Source of the DNA: Nocardia shimofusensis NBRC 100134
GTDB taxonomy: Bacteria; Actinomycetota; Actinomycetes; Mycobacteriales; Mycobacteriaceae
Assembly: GCF_001613125.1 (NCBI RefSeq)
Contig: NZ_BDBT01000004.1
Location: 124,001 to 188,000 of the forward strand
DNA: 64,000 bases
Direction: 5' to 3'
In this document: positions 17,226 to 24,416 of the stretch, piece by piece
How positions within the stretch are numbered: the first letter of the stretch is position 1
How the letters are laid out: each line of letters begins with the position of its first letter
Position numbers and translations under genes: made by a program
The notes under the pieces: generated by a model
What the model was told of the DNA's origin: nothing
The model's input: the letters and a program-made list of their open reading frames with translations, nothing else
Databases searched by the model: none

Positions 17226-18509
17226 TCAGCGGGTGGGCAGAGGCGGGGAGGCAATGGGGTGGAAGACGACGGGCAGTGATTCGAGTGCTCGGTGGAACGG
17301 TCCCGGTCGCCACCGCAGCTGGTCGGCGGGGATCGCCAGTGCCATCTCGGGCAGCGAGTCGAGGATCTGATCGATGGCCTCCCCGGCGATGAGATGCGCG
17401 GGAGTCTGCGCGGGGCACCGGTGTGGTCCGGCGCCCAGTCCGAGATGGGACTCGTTGTGGCGGATATTGCCGCCGAGGACGGCCGGGTCGTTGTTGCAGG
17501 CGGCCAGACTGATCACGACCGGCTGATGCGCCGGCACCCAGACGGTTTCGTCGATGAGCTGGGGCTGCGGCGGATAGGACATGCAGAAGTTCGCGATCGG
17601 CGGATCGCGGAAGAGCACGTGGGTGAGCGCGTCCCGGGTGGACAACGACCCGCCGGCGACATCGCCCCCGAAATCCCGGTGGGTCATCATCCAGGACAGG
17701 GCGTTGGCGATGAGGTTGGTCAGCGGCTCGCTCGCCGCACCGTAGAGGGTGACCAACTGCTGAATGATCTCCTCGTCGGTCAGACCGATGGGGTGGGCCG
17801 ACAGCGAGGACGTGATGTCGTTGCCCGGCCTGGCGCGTTTGCGGCGGACGAGTTCGCCCAGCGCCGTCACGATCAGTCGGTTTCCCTCGGCGGCATCGGC
17901 GGTCGCGTCGAACATCATCGCCATGCCGGCGGCGGTCTGCGCGCTGACGTCGGGGTCGCACCCGATCAACTCGCTGATCACCTCGAACACCAACGGGACC
18001 GCGTAGTCGCCGAGCAGATCGGCCCGGCCACGGTCGGCGAACGTGTCGACGAGCGTCGCCGCGATCCGCGCGACCGATGTGTGCAGGGCGGCCAGATCCA
18101 CCCGGCCGAGAGCGGCCACCGTGGTCGACCGATACCGCTCGTGTTCGAGCCCTGCGCTGCGCAAGGCGTTCGGTCGCCATTGCATCATCGGCAGCACCGG
18201 GCATTCCGGTGGGATGTCGCGCTCCCACATCCGCGGATCGGCGGGGAAATGCTCGGGGTCGTTCATGATCCTCAGCGCGGTCCAATAGCCGATCACCAAG
18301 GTCGCCGGAACTCCTGGAGCGAGCCATACCGGCGCCAGAGACCCGAACTGCTCACGCAGCTGCCCGTATACGGCGTGCGGGTCGGCCGCGAACTGCTCGG
18401 TGTAGAGGGGCACCCGGGACTCGGCGTCGTTGTCCAGAGGCGAGCCGTATACCGCGGGGTGCTGACTGGCGAAGACGGTGGTGGGTAGGCCGGATCGATC
18501 TGAGGACAA
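17226..18509 (-). CDS. Non-canonical cytochrome P450 lacking ExxR (CYP157-like, copy 2)
   Basis: 427 residues from a TTG at 18509 with GGGAG six bases upstream. The heme loop GAGPHRCPAQ keeps the cysteine. The K-helix is THVLFRDPP, so here too the ExxR Glu and Arg are replaced by His and Phe, and the preceding Glu is Thr as well. The I-helix is GAASEPLTN. Shared blocks with copy 1 include ESRVPLYTEQFAADPH, PVLPMMQWRPNALRS and IANFCMSYP. Retention of the same unusual K-helix in both copies argues that it is functional, not a sequencing error. Confidence 0.88.
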   Translation of the reverse strand: MSSDRSGLPTTVFASQHPAVYGSPLDNDAESRVPLYTEQFAADPHAVYGQLREQFGSLAPVWLAPGVPATLVIGYWTALRIMNDPEHFPADPRMWERDIPPECPVLPMMQWRPNALRSAGLEHERYRSTTVAALGRVDLAALHTSVARIAATLVDTFADRGRADLLGDYAVPLVFEVISELIGCDPDVSAQTAAGMAMMFDATADAAEGNRLIVTALGELVRRKRARPGNDITSSLSAHPIGLTDEEIIQQLVTLYGAASEPLTNLIANALSWMMTHRDFGGDVAGGSLSTRDALTHVLFRDPPIANFCMSYPPQPQLIDETVWVPAHQPVVISLAACNNDPAVLGGNIRHNESHLGLGAGPHRCPAQTPAHLIAGEAIDQILDSLPEMALAIPADQLRWRPGPFHRALESLPVVFHPIASPPLPTR

Positions 18510-18757
18510 ACGGGACTCCCGGTTCGAGTGAGATGCGGACGGTGCGCGCCGGGCGCCGGTCGGTCATTAGAGGCTGTCTGGAGTTCGGCGAAAATGCCAG
18601 CCCCAGAGGAAGTTACGTGTCCATCGGCGTTCAACGGGGGGAACGGTCGGTGAAGTCGGGGGGTCGGCGGTGCTCGTTCGCCGAAATCGACGTGTCCACG
18701 TAGCCTTTCGCTGTCAGATCTTGACAAGAGCTTCGGGGGCGGAGGGGTTCGAGAGCG
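18510..18757. promoter_or_regulatory. Divergent control region of P450 module copy 2
   Basis: Between the P450 pair and its regulator. It holds two near-identical short palindromes, TTCGGCGAA (18584-18592) and TTCGCCGAA (18677-18685), and TGTCA-GATCT-TGACA (18712-18726), 31 bases before the regulator start. These are candidate binding sites for the HTH/TPR regulator. Confidence 0.4.
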
Positions 18758-20056
18758 ATGAGACGACGCCAGCGCGTGTTCAACAGCAAGCTGCAACAGC
18801 TCATCCGGCAGGCGGGATTGACCCAGGATGGGGTGGCCCGGCGGGTCAATGCGCGGATCGGCGAGGTCACGGGCACCCCGGGGCGCTACACCGACGAGAC
18901 GATTCGCCGCTATCTGTGTGGAGAGCGGACCTGGCCGGACCCGAAGTACCGGGAAGCGTTCCGGCATGTGTTCGGTGTGGATTCCGACCATCAGCTCGGT
19001 TTCGTCAATCAGCGGGCGTCGCACGCGCTGTCACGTGCCGGCGAGGATCCCCTGCGCCTGTCCGACTCGCTGCGAGCAGCCGGGGATGTGACCGCGCCGG
19101 TCACTCTCGCGGATCTGGTGGAGATCACCGAGCCGACGCCCATCCCGGCGCGTGTCGGAAAGATCGAGATCGCGCAGATATTCGACACCGCCCGGATGTT
19201 CGACACCTGGGACAATACCTACGGCGGTGTCCTGGTTCGCGAGGCCGTCGCCGCCCAGTTGCGCTACGCCGTCGCCCTGCTCGACGCCCGATGTTCGGAA
19301 TCGAACCGTATCGAATTGTTCAGCGCTGTCGGCTTTCTCGCCAATACCTCGGCATGGATGGCCTTCGACTCGCACGCTCACAACGACGCTCGTCGGATGC
19401 AGCGCCTGGCCTTGCGTTGTGCCGAGGAGGCAGGCGATGTTCACCTGCGAGCCGAAGTGCTGTCCTGCATGGCCCGGCAGGAGATCTGGTGCGGTGACCC
19501 GGATGCCGCACTGACCCTCACCGAACTCGGACTGGTGCGGGCCGATCGCCTCACCCCTACCGAGCGCGCCAGCCTGCGGGTCATCCGGGCGCGTGCCCTT
19601 GCCCAACTGCACCGCGTCGAGGAAGCGGTGCGCGCGGTGGGCGAGGCCGACGAGAGCTTCCGCAGCCGCAGCCCCGGTGACGACGCGTTCTTCATGACCT
19701 ACTACGACGATGCCCAGCTCGGCGGCGACACCGGGCACGCGCTCTACGACATGGCGTTGCACGGGCGCTTCGTCGGCGAGGCGCGGGCACGCCTGCAGAC
19801 CGCCGTCAGCGGCTACGGTGACATGTATGTCCGGTCCAGGGCGCTGGCGCACCTCAAATTGGCCTCGCTCGTCATGGCCACCGGCGACCCCGGCGAGGCC
19901 ATCGTCATCGGTCACGCCGCCGTCGACGAAGCCGCCCGGGTCCGCTCCCGTCGCATGGGTGTCTACCTGCGTGAACTCGACTCGCTGGCGGCCACCCGAG
20001 GATCGCTCGACGGGGTCACCCGGCTCCGTCGTCGTCTCACGGGTGCGGCGATGTGA
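18758..20056 (+). CDS. HTH/TPR transcriptional regulator (P450 module copy 2)
   Basis: 432 residues. Residues about 10-75 (LQQLIRQAGLTQDGVARRVNARIG ... TIRRYLCGERTWPDP) form an XRE-type helix-turn-helix. The remainder is a series of TPR-like helical repeats (FLANTSAWMAFDSHAHNDARRMQRLALRCAEEAGD, ALTLTELGLVRADRLTPTERASLRVIRARALAQLHRVEEA). Same architecture and the same divergent position relative to a P450 pair as the gene at 7958-9346, although the two HTH regions differ. It probably regulates the adjacent P450 operon. The ATG at 18758 fits the family length. Confidence 0.82.
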   Translation: MRRRQRVFNSKLQQLIRQAGLTQDGVARRVNARIGEVTGTPGRYTDETIRRYLCGERTWPDPKYREAFRHVFGVDSDHQLGFVNQRASHALSRAGEDPLRLSDSLRAAGDVTAPVTLADLVEITEPTPIPARVGKIEIAQIFDTARMFDTWDNTYGGVLVREAVAAQLRYAVALLDARCSESNRIELFSAVGFLANTSAWMAFDSHAHNDARRMQRLALRCAEEAGDVHLRAEVLSCMARQEIWCGDPDAALTLTELGLVRADRLTPTERASLRVIRARALAQLHRVEEAVRAVGEADESFRSRSPGDDAFFMTYYDDAQLGGDTGHALYDMALHGRFVGEARARLQTAVSGYGDMYVRSRALAHLKLASLVMATGDPGEAIVIGHAAVDEAARVRSRRMGVYLRELDSLAATRGSLDGVTRLRRRLTGAAM

Positions 20057-20079
20057 GTGATGCCTCCGGCTCTTGCGCT

Positions 20080-20179
20080 GGAACATCTCGTCGTTCGGCA
20101 CACTCCAGCCGAGGTCGTCGCCGGGCGCGGCGATGTAGCCGTCCACGCTCAGGTTCATGCCGAACGTCAGTTTCCGCAT
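20080..20179 (-). pseudogene. Truncated dihydrofolate-reductase/RibD-like fragment
   Basis: Starts MRKLTFGMNLSVDGYIAAPG and continues DDLGWSVPNDEMFQ, the unmistakable N-terminus of the RibD C-terminal/DHFR-like family, then loses similarity about 25 bases from the end of the regulator gene. Only 33 of roughly 190 residues remain, so the rest was removed, probably when the P450 module arrived. Confidence 0.75.
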
Positions 20180-20368
20180 AGTGTTGTCAGCCTCCCGTGA
20201 GTCGGTACTCGATGTGCAGACCAGCACGGCGCGGAGTAATCATCGGTCAGGCCACATCGAGGGCCGGTTCACCAGTCAGTAGAGCTCGTCACGAGATGGC
20301 AGTAAAGACCTGGTCAAGCACCAATTTTGAGGTCAGGTGGCCAAGCCGGCCTCGAAACTCTGTCCGGG

Positions 20369-20399
20369 TTGCATCCTGTACCGGGGTACAGGCTTACCG
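20369..20399 (+). promoter_or_regulatory. MerR-type promoter/operator
   Basis: -35 TTGCAT (20369-20374) and -10 TTACCG (20394-20399) are separated by 19 bases. The spacer holds the 18-base perfect palindrome CCTGTACCGGGGTACAGG (20375-20392). An over-long spacer with a central dyad is the hallmark of MerR-activated promoters. The -10 ends seven bases before the first ATG (20407), so the transcript may be leaderless. Confidence 0.75.
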
Positions 20400-20406
20400 T
20401 CGAAGC

Positions 20407-20751
20407 ATGACGATTTCACCAGCTCAGAACGATTGGGTGCCTACGTCGTGCACTCTACCCACCGTGGAGCAGCCGATCCGGGTCGCCGAGTTCGCCCAGT
20501 TCTTCACCACCTCCGCGCGCACCACCCGGCGCCCCGATCGGACGCGGCTCGAGGTGGTGGTGGATCCGGGCGCCGAGGCGATGGCGCGGGAGCTGGCTGG
20601 GCGTGAGAGCAGCTGCTGCTCGTTCTTCACCTTCGACTTCACCAGCACCGACAAGGATGTGGTGATGGGTATCGGTGTTCCGGCCGCCGACACCGACGTG
20701 CTCGATGCGTTCGCCGCCCGCGCCGATACCGCGATCGGAGACCATCGATGA
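20407..20751 (+). CDS. Small cytosolic protein of the mercury-type operon
   Basis: 114 residues from the ATG at 20407, the first gene after the MerR-type promoter. No membrane segment. The core is AMARELAGRESSCCSFFTFDF, with a Cys-Cys pair that could bind a thiophilic metal. Further on, DVVMGIGVPAADTDVLDAF gives an alternating fold. I do not recognise a named family; an accessory role in metal handling is inferred from the operon. Its stop overlaps the merR start (ATGA), so they are co-translated. Confidence 0.7.
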   Translation: MTISPAQNDWVPTSCTLPTVEQPIRVAEFAQFFTTSARTTRRPDRTRLEVVVDPGAEAMARELAGRESSCCSFFTFDFTSTDKDVVMGIGVPAADTDVLDAFAARADTAIGDHR

Positions 20752-21203
20752 CAGCACTGCGCACCAGCGAACTAGCCGCAGCGGCGGGGGTGAACACGCA
20801 GACCCTGCGCTACTACGAGCGCCGCGGCCTGCTCACCGAACCCGCTCGCACCCAGGGCGGACACCGGCTCTACCCGGAGAACGCGATCACCGTGCTGCGG
20901 GTGATCAAAGCCGCCCAGCGGCTCGGGTTCACCCTCGACGAGGTCGCAGACCTGCTCACCGGTACCCGCGTCGGTGGTCGCCGTCGCGCTGACGCCGGGC
21001 TGCGGGCCCGCGTCACCACCAAGCTCACCGAAGTCGACGCCAAGCTGGCCGAGCTCACCGAAGTCCGCGACACCCTGCGTTCGGCACTGGCCGCCGGTTG
21101 CGAGGATCTCCTGGCCTGTAGCGAATCACCTTCCTGCCCAGTGCCGTTCGGCAACGAGAACCACACCCCGGCGAACCTCGAAGGCGGCCGCTGTGGCTGC
21201 TGA
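20748..21203 (+). CDS. merR: MerR-family regulator, probably Hg(II)-responsive
   Basis: 151 residues. Winged HTH TSELAAAAGVNTQTLRYYERRGLL with the classic RYYERxGLL wing, then RLYPENAITVLRVIKAAQRLGFTLDEVADLL. A long coiled-coil dimerisation helix follows (KLTEVDAKLAELTEVRDTLRSAL). The metal-binding end carries C117 (ref. AAGCEDLLACSESPSC) and further Cys, compatible with the three-Cys Hg(II) site of MerR, but ArsR- or Cd/Pb-type specificity cannot be excluded. It should bind the 18-base palindrome upstream of the operon and so autoregulate. Confidence 0.85.
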   Translation: MTALRTSELAAAAGVNTQTLRYYERRGLLTEPARTQGGHRLYPENAITVLRVIKAAQRLGFTLDEVADLLTGTRVGGRRRADAGLRARVTTKLTEVDAKLAELTEVRDTLRSALAAGCEDLLACSESPSCPVPFGNENHTPANLEGGRCGC

Positions 21204-21501
21204 GAAGAATTCCACGGCACGGCGCTGGTGGGCGCCGATCGGTGCAGGCGCTCTGCTGTGCCTCGGATGCTGCCTCGCCCCGCTGCTGATCGCGGCCGGA
21301 ATACTCGGCGGCGGCACCGTGCTGGTCAGCTTGTCGTGGCTGGAACCGCTCGGCTTCGCCCTGATCGGTCTCGGTGTTGCCGGTCTGATCTGGTCACGCA
21401 CCCGCACCCGCCGCAACGGCTGCGCCGACACCGACAGCGCAGGATCGACCAGCTCGTGTGCGGGCTCGGGATGCGGGTGCGCCACCGTCACGACCTCTTG
21501 A
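21193..21501 (+). CDS. MerT-like membrane metal transport protein
   Basis: 102 residues from a GTG at 21193, overlapping merR by 11 bases. TM1 contains LLCLGCCLAPLL, which matches the Cys-Cys-Leu pattern of MerT TM1. TM2 is GFALIGLGVAGLIW, with a loop reading LSWLEPL as in MerT. A Cys-rich tail (NGCADTDS...SSCAGSGCGC) could pass metal to a cytosolic reductase, but no merA is present in the window. The third gene of the operon. Hg(II) uptake is inferred from similarity to MerT; the exact subfamily is unsure. Confidence 0.65.
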   Translation: MAAEKNSTARRWWAPIGAGALLCLGCCLAPLLIAAGILGGGTVLVSLSWLEPLGFALIGLGVAGLIWSRTRTRRNGCADTDSAGSTSSCAGSGCGCATVTTS

Positions 21502-21524
21502 AACCGGGCATTTAGGATCGGCGG

Positions 21525-21860
21525 ATGACTGTGGTGCGCTCGATCCTGCTGTTCGTCCTGGCCGCCGTCGCCGAGATCGGTGGGGCCTGGCTGGTCTGGC
21601 AGGGCGTGCGTGAACACAAGGGCTGGGCGTGGATCGGTGCCGGTGTCATCGCTTTGGGCCTGTACGGGTTCGTCGCCACACTGCAACCGGACGCGAACTT
21701 CGGACGCATCCTGGCCGCCTACGGCGGAGTGTTCGTCGCCGGATCCCTGCTGTGGGGGATGGCATTGGACGGTTTCCGGCCCGACCGCTGGGACGTGATC
21801 GGCGCGATCATCTGCCTGGTCGGGGTCGCGATCATCATGTACGCGCCCCGCACCGTCTGA
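21525..21860 (+). CDS. YnfA/UPF0060 family small membrane protein
   Basis: 111 residues, four transmembrane helices, the normal size. Characteristic pieces are [49 protein letters not shown] and [19 protein letters not shown], all diagnostic of UPF0060. It resembles small multidrug resistance transporters. It sits 23 bases after the MerT-like gene. It could be part of that operon, but a TAGGAT -10 ends six bases before its ATG, so it may also have its own leaderless promoter. Confidence 0.9.
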   Translation: MTVVRSILLFVLAAVAEIGGAWLVWQGVREHKGWAWIGAGVIALGLYGFVATLQPDANFGRILAAYGGVFVAGSLLWGMALDGFRPDRWDVIGAIICLVGVAIIMYAPRTV

Positions 21861-22229
21861 GATACCGGCCGCTTCGCGCTGGCCGGTCATCGTGCTGGTC
21901 GAGGATCGCCAACCGGTCTACGGCGGCTTGCCGCAGCGCACGCTTCGCAGCATCGGCCACCGCCCACGCCTTCCGAACCTGTTGGCTCGCAACAGATCCG
22001 CGCAAGCGCGCCCTGCAAAGTGTTCGACCACGGACCATCTGATCAGCGGTCGGTTCTACTGACATTCTCGTGACGAATCGCTACGACATTCCGATGGCGA
22101 GTCTCACCTGGCGACGTAGGGCATCTCGTGCCGAGAAATCTCGGCCCGGTCGCAGAAGGCATCGACGACCAGATCACGCGGACTTTCGAGCCCGAACACT
22201 GTCTGGAAGGTCTCGACTGCGCGGCTCTT
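21861..22229. other. Intergenic region, no secure gene
   Basis: 369 bases. The minus strand from 22065 reads an open frame with a helical piece (SQQVRKAWAVADAAKRALRQAAVDRLAILDQH) that overlaps the end of the YnfA gene. I could not tie it to a family, and it has no clear ribosome site. Possibly a gene remnant. Confidence 0.3.
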
Positions 22230-22586
22230 TCAGCAGCGCCCCTGAGAGGCAAGTCGCTGATTGACGAGTTGATTGAGCGAGACCTTCATCTCTGCGGCCT
22301 CCCGAGCGAGTCGGGCATGTAGTTCGGAGCCGACTCGAACCATGAAGTTGCCGCTGTAGGACTTCTCCGAGAGCGGGCACGGCACCATCTCGCCGTTCAC
22401 CGCCATGTCTTTGATGACCTCGTGCACCAGTTTGCGGATGCCTTGCAATGCCTCGTCCTGGGTAGGAGCGAGCCACGACAGCGAGGGGAACTCGGCGCAC
22501 AGGCCGACGAACTCGTCGTCTTCGGGCGACCACAACACCCGATACGCGTAGTGCGTGTAGTCCGGCAGGTTGTGCAGATCGGTCAT
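22230..22586 (-). CDS. hicB: HicB-family antitoxin
   Basis: 118 residues. The N-terminal half (YTHYAYRVLWSPEDDEFVGLCAEFPSLSWLAPTQDEALQGI) is the degenerate RNase H-like HicB fold that covers the toxin. The C-terminal part (VGSELHARLAREAAEMKVSLNQLVNQRLA) is a ribbon-helix-helix DNA-binding domain for autoregulation. Its ATG overlaps the stop of the toxin gene (TAATG), the typical hicA-hicB order and coupling. Confidence 0.92.
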   Translation of the reverse strand: MTDLHNLPDYTHYAYRVLWSPEDDEFVGLCAEFPSLSWLAPTQDEALQGIRKLVHEVIKDMAVNGEMVPCPLSEKSYSGNFMVRVGSELHARLAREAAEMKVSLNQLVNQRLASQGRC

Positions 22587-22855
22587 TATCGGTCACCCTC
22601 CTCTGTTTGCATCTTCTGCAGCTTGTCTATCGCTGCGATCACTTGTTTGACCCGGTATGTCTTGCAGCCACCGTCTCGACCTTCCTGGATATTCACTCGC
22701 GGATCGCCTGGCCAGGGAACCTGGAAGACCGCATGGCTCGAGCCTCGCGTCCGCGGTAGCCCGAAGAGCTCGACGCAGATTCCGTAGAGCTCCTCGTACC
22801 GCAAATTCGACGGTGACTCCCGCATCTTGGCGAGGAGCTTCTCGGCCTTTGCCAT
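22586..22855 (-). CDS. hicA: HicA-family mRNA interferase toxin
   Basis: 89 residues from the ATG at 22855. It has the small dsRBD-like HicA fold: MAKAEKLLAKMRESPSNLRYEEL, then LPRTRGSSHAVFQVPWPG, where the His of GSSHAVF corresponds to the catalytic residue, then KTYRVKQVIAAIDKLQ. It is slightly longer than the 60-80 residue average. It precedes and overlaps hicB. The pair is predicted to be an intact type II toxin-antitoxin system. Confidence 0.88.
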   Translation of the reverse strand: MAKAEKLLAKMRESPSNLRYEELYGICVELFGLPRTRGSSHAVFQVPWPGDPRVNIQEGRDGGCKTYRVKQVIAAIDKLQKMQTEEGDR

Positions 22856-23084
22856 GTCGACAATGGTACCGCCAGTAGTATCATATGGAAAGCGCAATCT
22901 CGGCGAACCGCCCTTGCTGGTGCACTTCGTGGTGGCCGCGGTCTGGACCAACTCCGCTGGCACCGAGGCGGCACCAAGGTGGTGATGTCGTCTCCGCAGC
23001 AGGCAGGAAATCGTCCGGATGATCTCGGTTCGGATAGCCTTGCATTGCTGGTAGACCTGGCCCGGTCGCAATAGTCTTTCGGTC

Positions 23085-23831
23085 GTGACCTCGAGTAAGG
23101 ATTTGACCGATTCGCCGATCAGCAACGGCGCCCACGCCGCGGAACCACACACCGGCGGGATGTCGTCGCGGCTGAACTGGCTGCGAGCCGGGGTGCTCGG
23201 CGCCAATGACGGCATCGTCTCGGTCGCCGGTCTGGTCGTCGGTGTCGCGGCGGCCACCACCGATCGCGGCCCGATCGTGACCGCCGGATTGGCCGGTCTC
23301 GCCGCAGGCGCCGTCTCCATGGCCTTGGGCGAGTACGTCTCGGTCAGCACCCAGCGCGACACCGAACGCGCTCTGCTGGCCAAGGAGCGCCACGAGCTGT
23401 CGACCATGCCCGAATACGAGCTCGACGAGTTGACCGCGATCTACGAGGCGAAAGGCCTGTCTGCGGAGACTGCCCGCACGGTCGCCGAGGAATTGACCGC
23501 GCACGACGCGTTCGCCGCGCACGCGGAGGCCGAATTGGGGATCGACCCGGATGAGCTGACCAACCCCTGGCATGCGGCGTTCGCCTCTGCCGCGGCGTTC
23601 ACCTTCGGTGCGATCCTGCCGTTGCTGGCGATCCTGTTGCCGCCGGCCGAGTTGCGCGTCCCGGTCACGTTCGTGGCGATGCTGGTGGCGTTGGCTCTCA
23701 CCGGCAGCCTCAGCGCCCGCCTCGGCGGCGCCGGCCGCGGCCGGGCCGTCGTGCGGGTCGTCGGTGGTGGTGCGCTCGCGATGGCCGTCACCTACGGGAT
23801 CGGGCAGCTCCTCGGCGTCGCCGGGGTCTGA
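23085..23831 (+). CDS. VIT/CCC1-family Fe(II)/Mn(II) transporter
   Basis: 248 residues from a GTG. The segment LRAGVLGANDGIVSVAGLVVGVA is the diagnostic first helix of the VIT1/CCC1 family. A second helix carries AGAVSMALGEYVSVSTQRD, a charged middle domain (KERHELSTMPEYELDELTAIYEAKGL) corresponds to the cytosolic metal-binding helices, and three more membrane helices end the protein. It exports or sequesters ferrous iron or manganese. A TAGTCT -10 lies seven bases before the start codon and no ribosome site is visible, so translation may be leaderless. Confidence 0.93.
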   Translation: MTSSKDLTDSPISNGAHAAEPHTGGMSSRLNWLRAGVLGANDGIVSVAGLVVGVAAATTDRGPIVTAGLAGLAAGAVSMALGEYVSVSTQRDTERALLAKERHELSTMPEYELDELTAIYEAKGLSAETARTVAEELTAHDAFAAHAEAELGIDPDELTNPWHAAFASAAAFTFGAILPLLAILLPPAELRVPVTFVAMLVALALTGSLSARLGGAGRGRAVVRVVGGGALAMAVTYGIGQLLGVAGV

Positions 23832-23857
23832 CGGCGGCGCCGAGGTATCCCGGCGCG

Positions 23858-24286
23858 CTATGTGGTGCGGGCGTCGTGCTCCGCGCGGTGGGCGAGGACT
23901 TCGTCCATGTGTGTCTCGGCCCAGTCCTTGAGCCCGCGCATCAGGTGGTGCAGTGACAGGCCGAGGTCGGTGAGTTCGTAGGAGACCGTGACCGGGACGG
24001 TGGGGGTCACGGTGCGGGTGAGGAGACCGTCGCGCTCCAGGGAGCGCAGGGTTTGGGTGAGCATCTTCTGGCTGACGCCGGTGAGCTGACGGGACAGCTC
24101 CGAGAAGCGCATCGCGCGAGGTTCCGCCGGCCCCGGGGGCCCGCCGCCACTGAGTGCGCACAGGATCAGGCCGACCCATTTGTCGGAGATCCGATCCAGC
24201 AGTTGCCGGCTCGGGCACATGGCCAGGAAGGCGTCGTACTCGATCTTGGCCTGGGCTCTCTTGGCCGCGGCGGTGGTCGTGCTCAT
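23858..24286 (-). CDS. HxlR-family transcriptional regulator
   Basis: 142 residues, a winged HTH of the HxlR type: CPSRQLLDRISDKWVGLILCALSGG, MRFSELSRQLTGVSQKMLTQTLRSLERDGLLTRTV and VSYELTDLGLSL. A single Cys precedes the first helix (AMCPSR), in the position used by redox-sensing members such as QorR or YodB. It is divergent from the aldo/keto reductase, and the 130-base gap contains a perfect palindrome, so it probably represses that gene and itself. Confidence 0.92.
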   Translation of the reverse strand: MSTTTAAAKRAQAKIEYDAFLAMCPSRQLLDRISDKWVGLILCALSGGGPPGPAEPRAMRFSELSRQLTGVSQKMLTQTLRSLERDGLLTRTVTPTVPVTVSYELTDLGLSLHHLMRGLKDWAETHMDEVLAHRAEHDARTT

Positions 24287-24315
24287 CGTCTGCTCCCGTT
24301 ACCCGTGGGTGACCG

Positions 24316-24338
24316 AGGCACTTCGAAGTGCCTACTTC
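24316..24338. promoter_or_regulatory. HxlR operator candidate
   Basis: AGGCACTTCGAAGTGCCT (24316-24333) is an 18-base perfect palindrome. An overlapping GAAGT-GCCT-ACTTC repeat extends it to 24338. It is centrally placed between the divergent HxlR and reductase genes. Confidence 0.55.
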
Positions 24339-24416
24339 CCGTCGAGAAGTTACCTCTCCAGTATGGAGTTGCTCGCCATGAGATACCGCTCGCTGAGCAC
24401 GACAGGAGAGAGAAGC

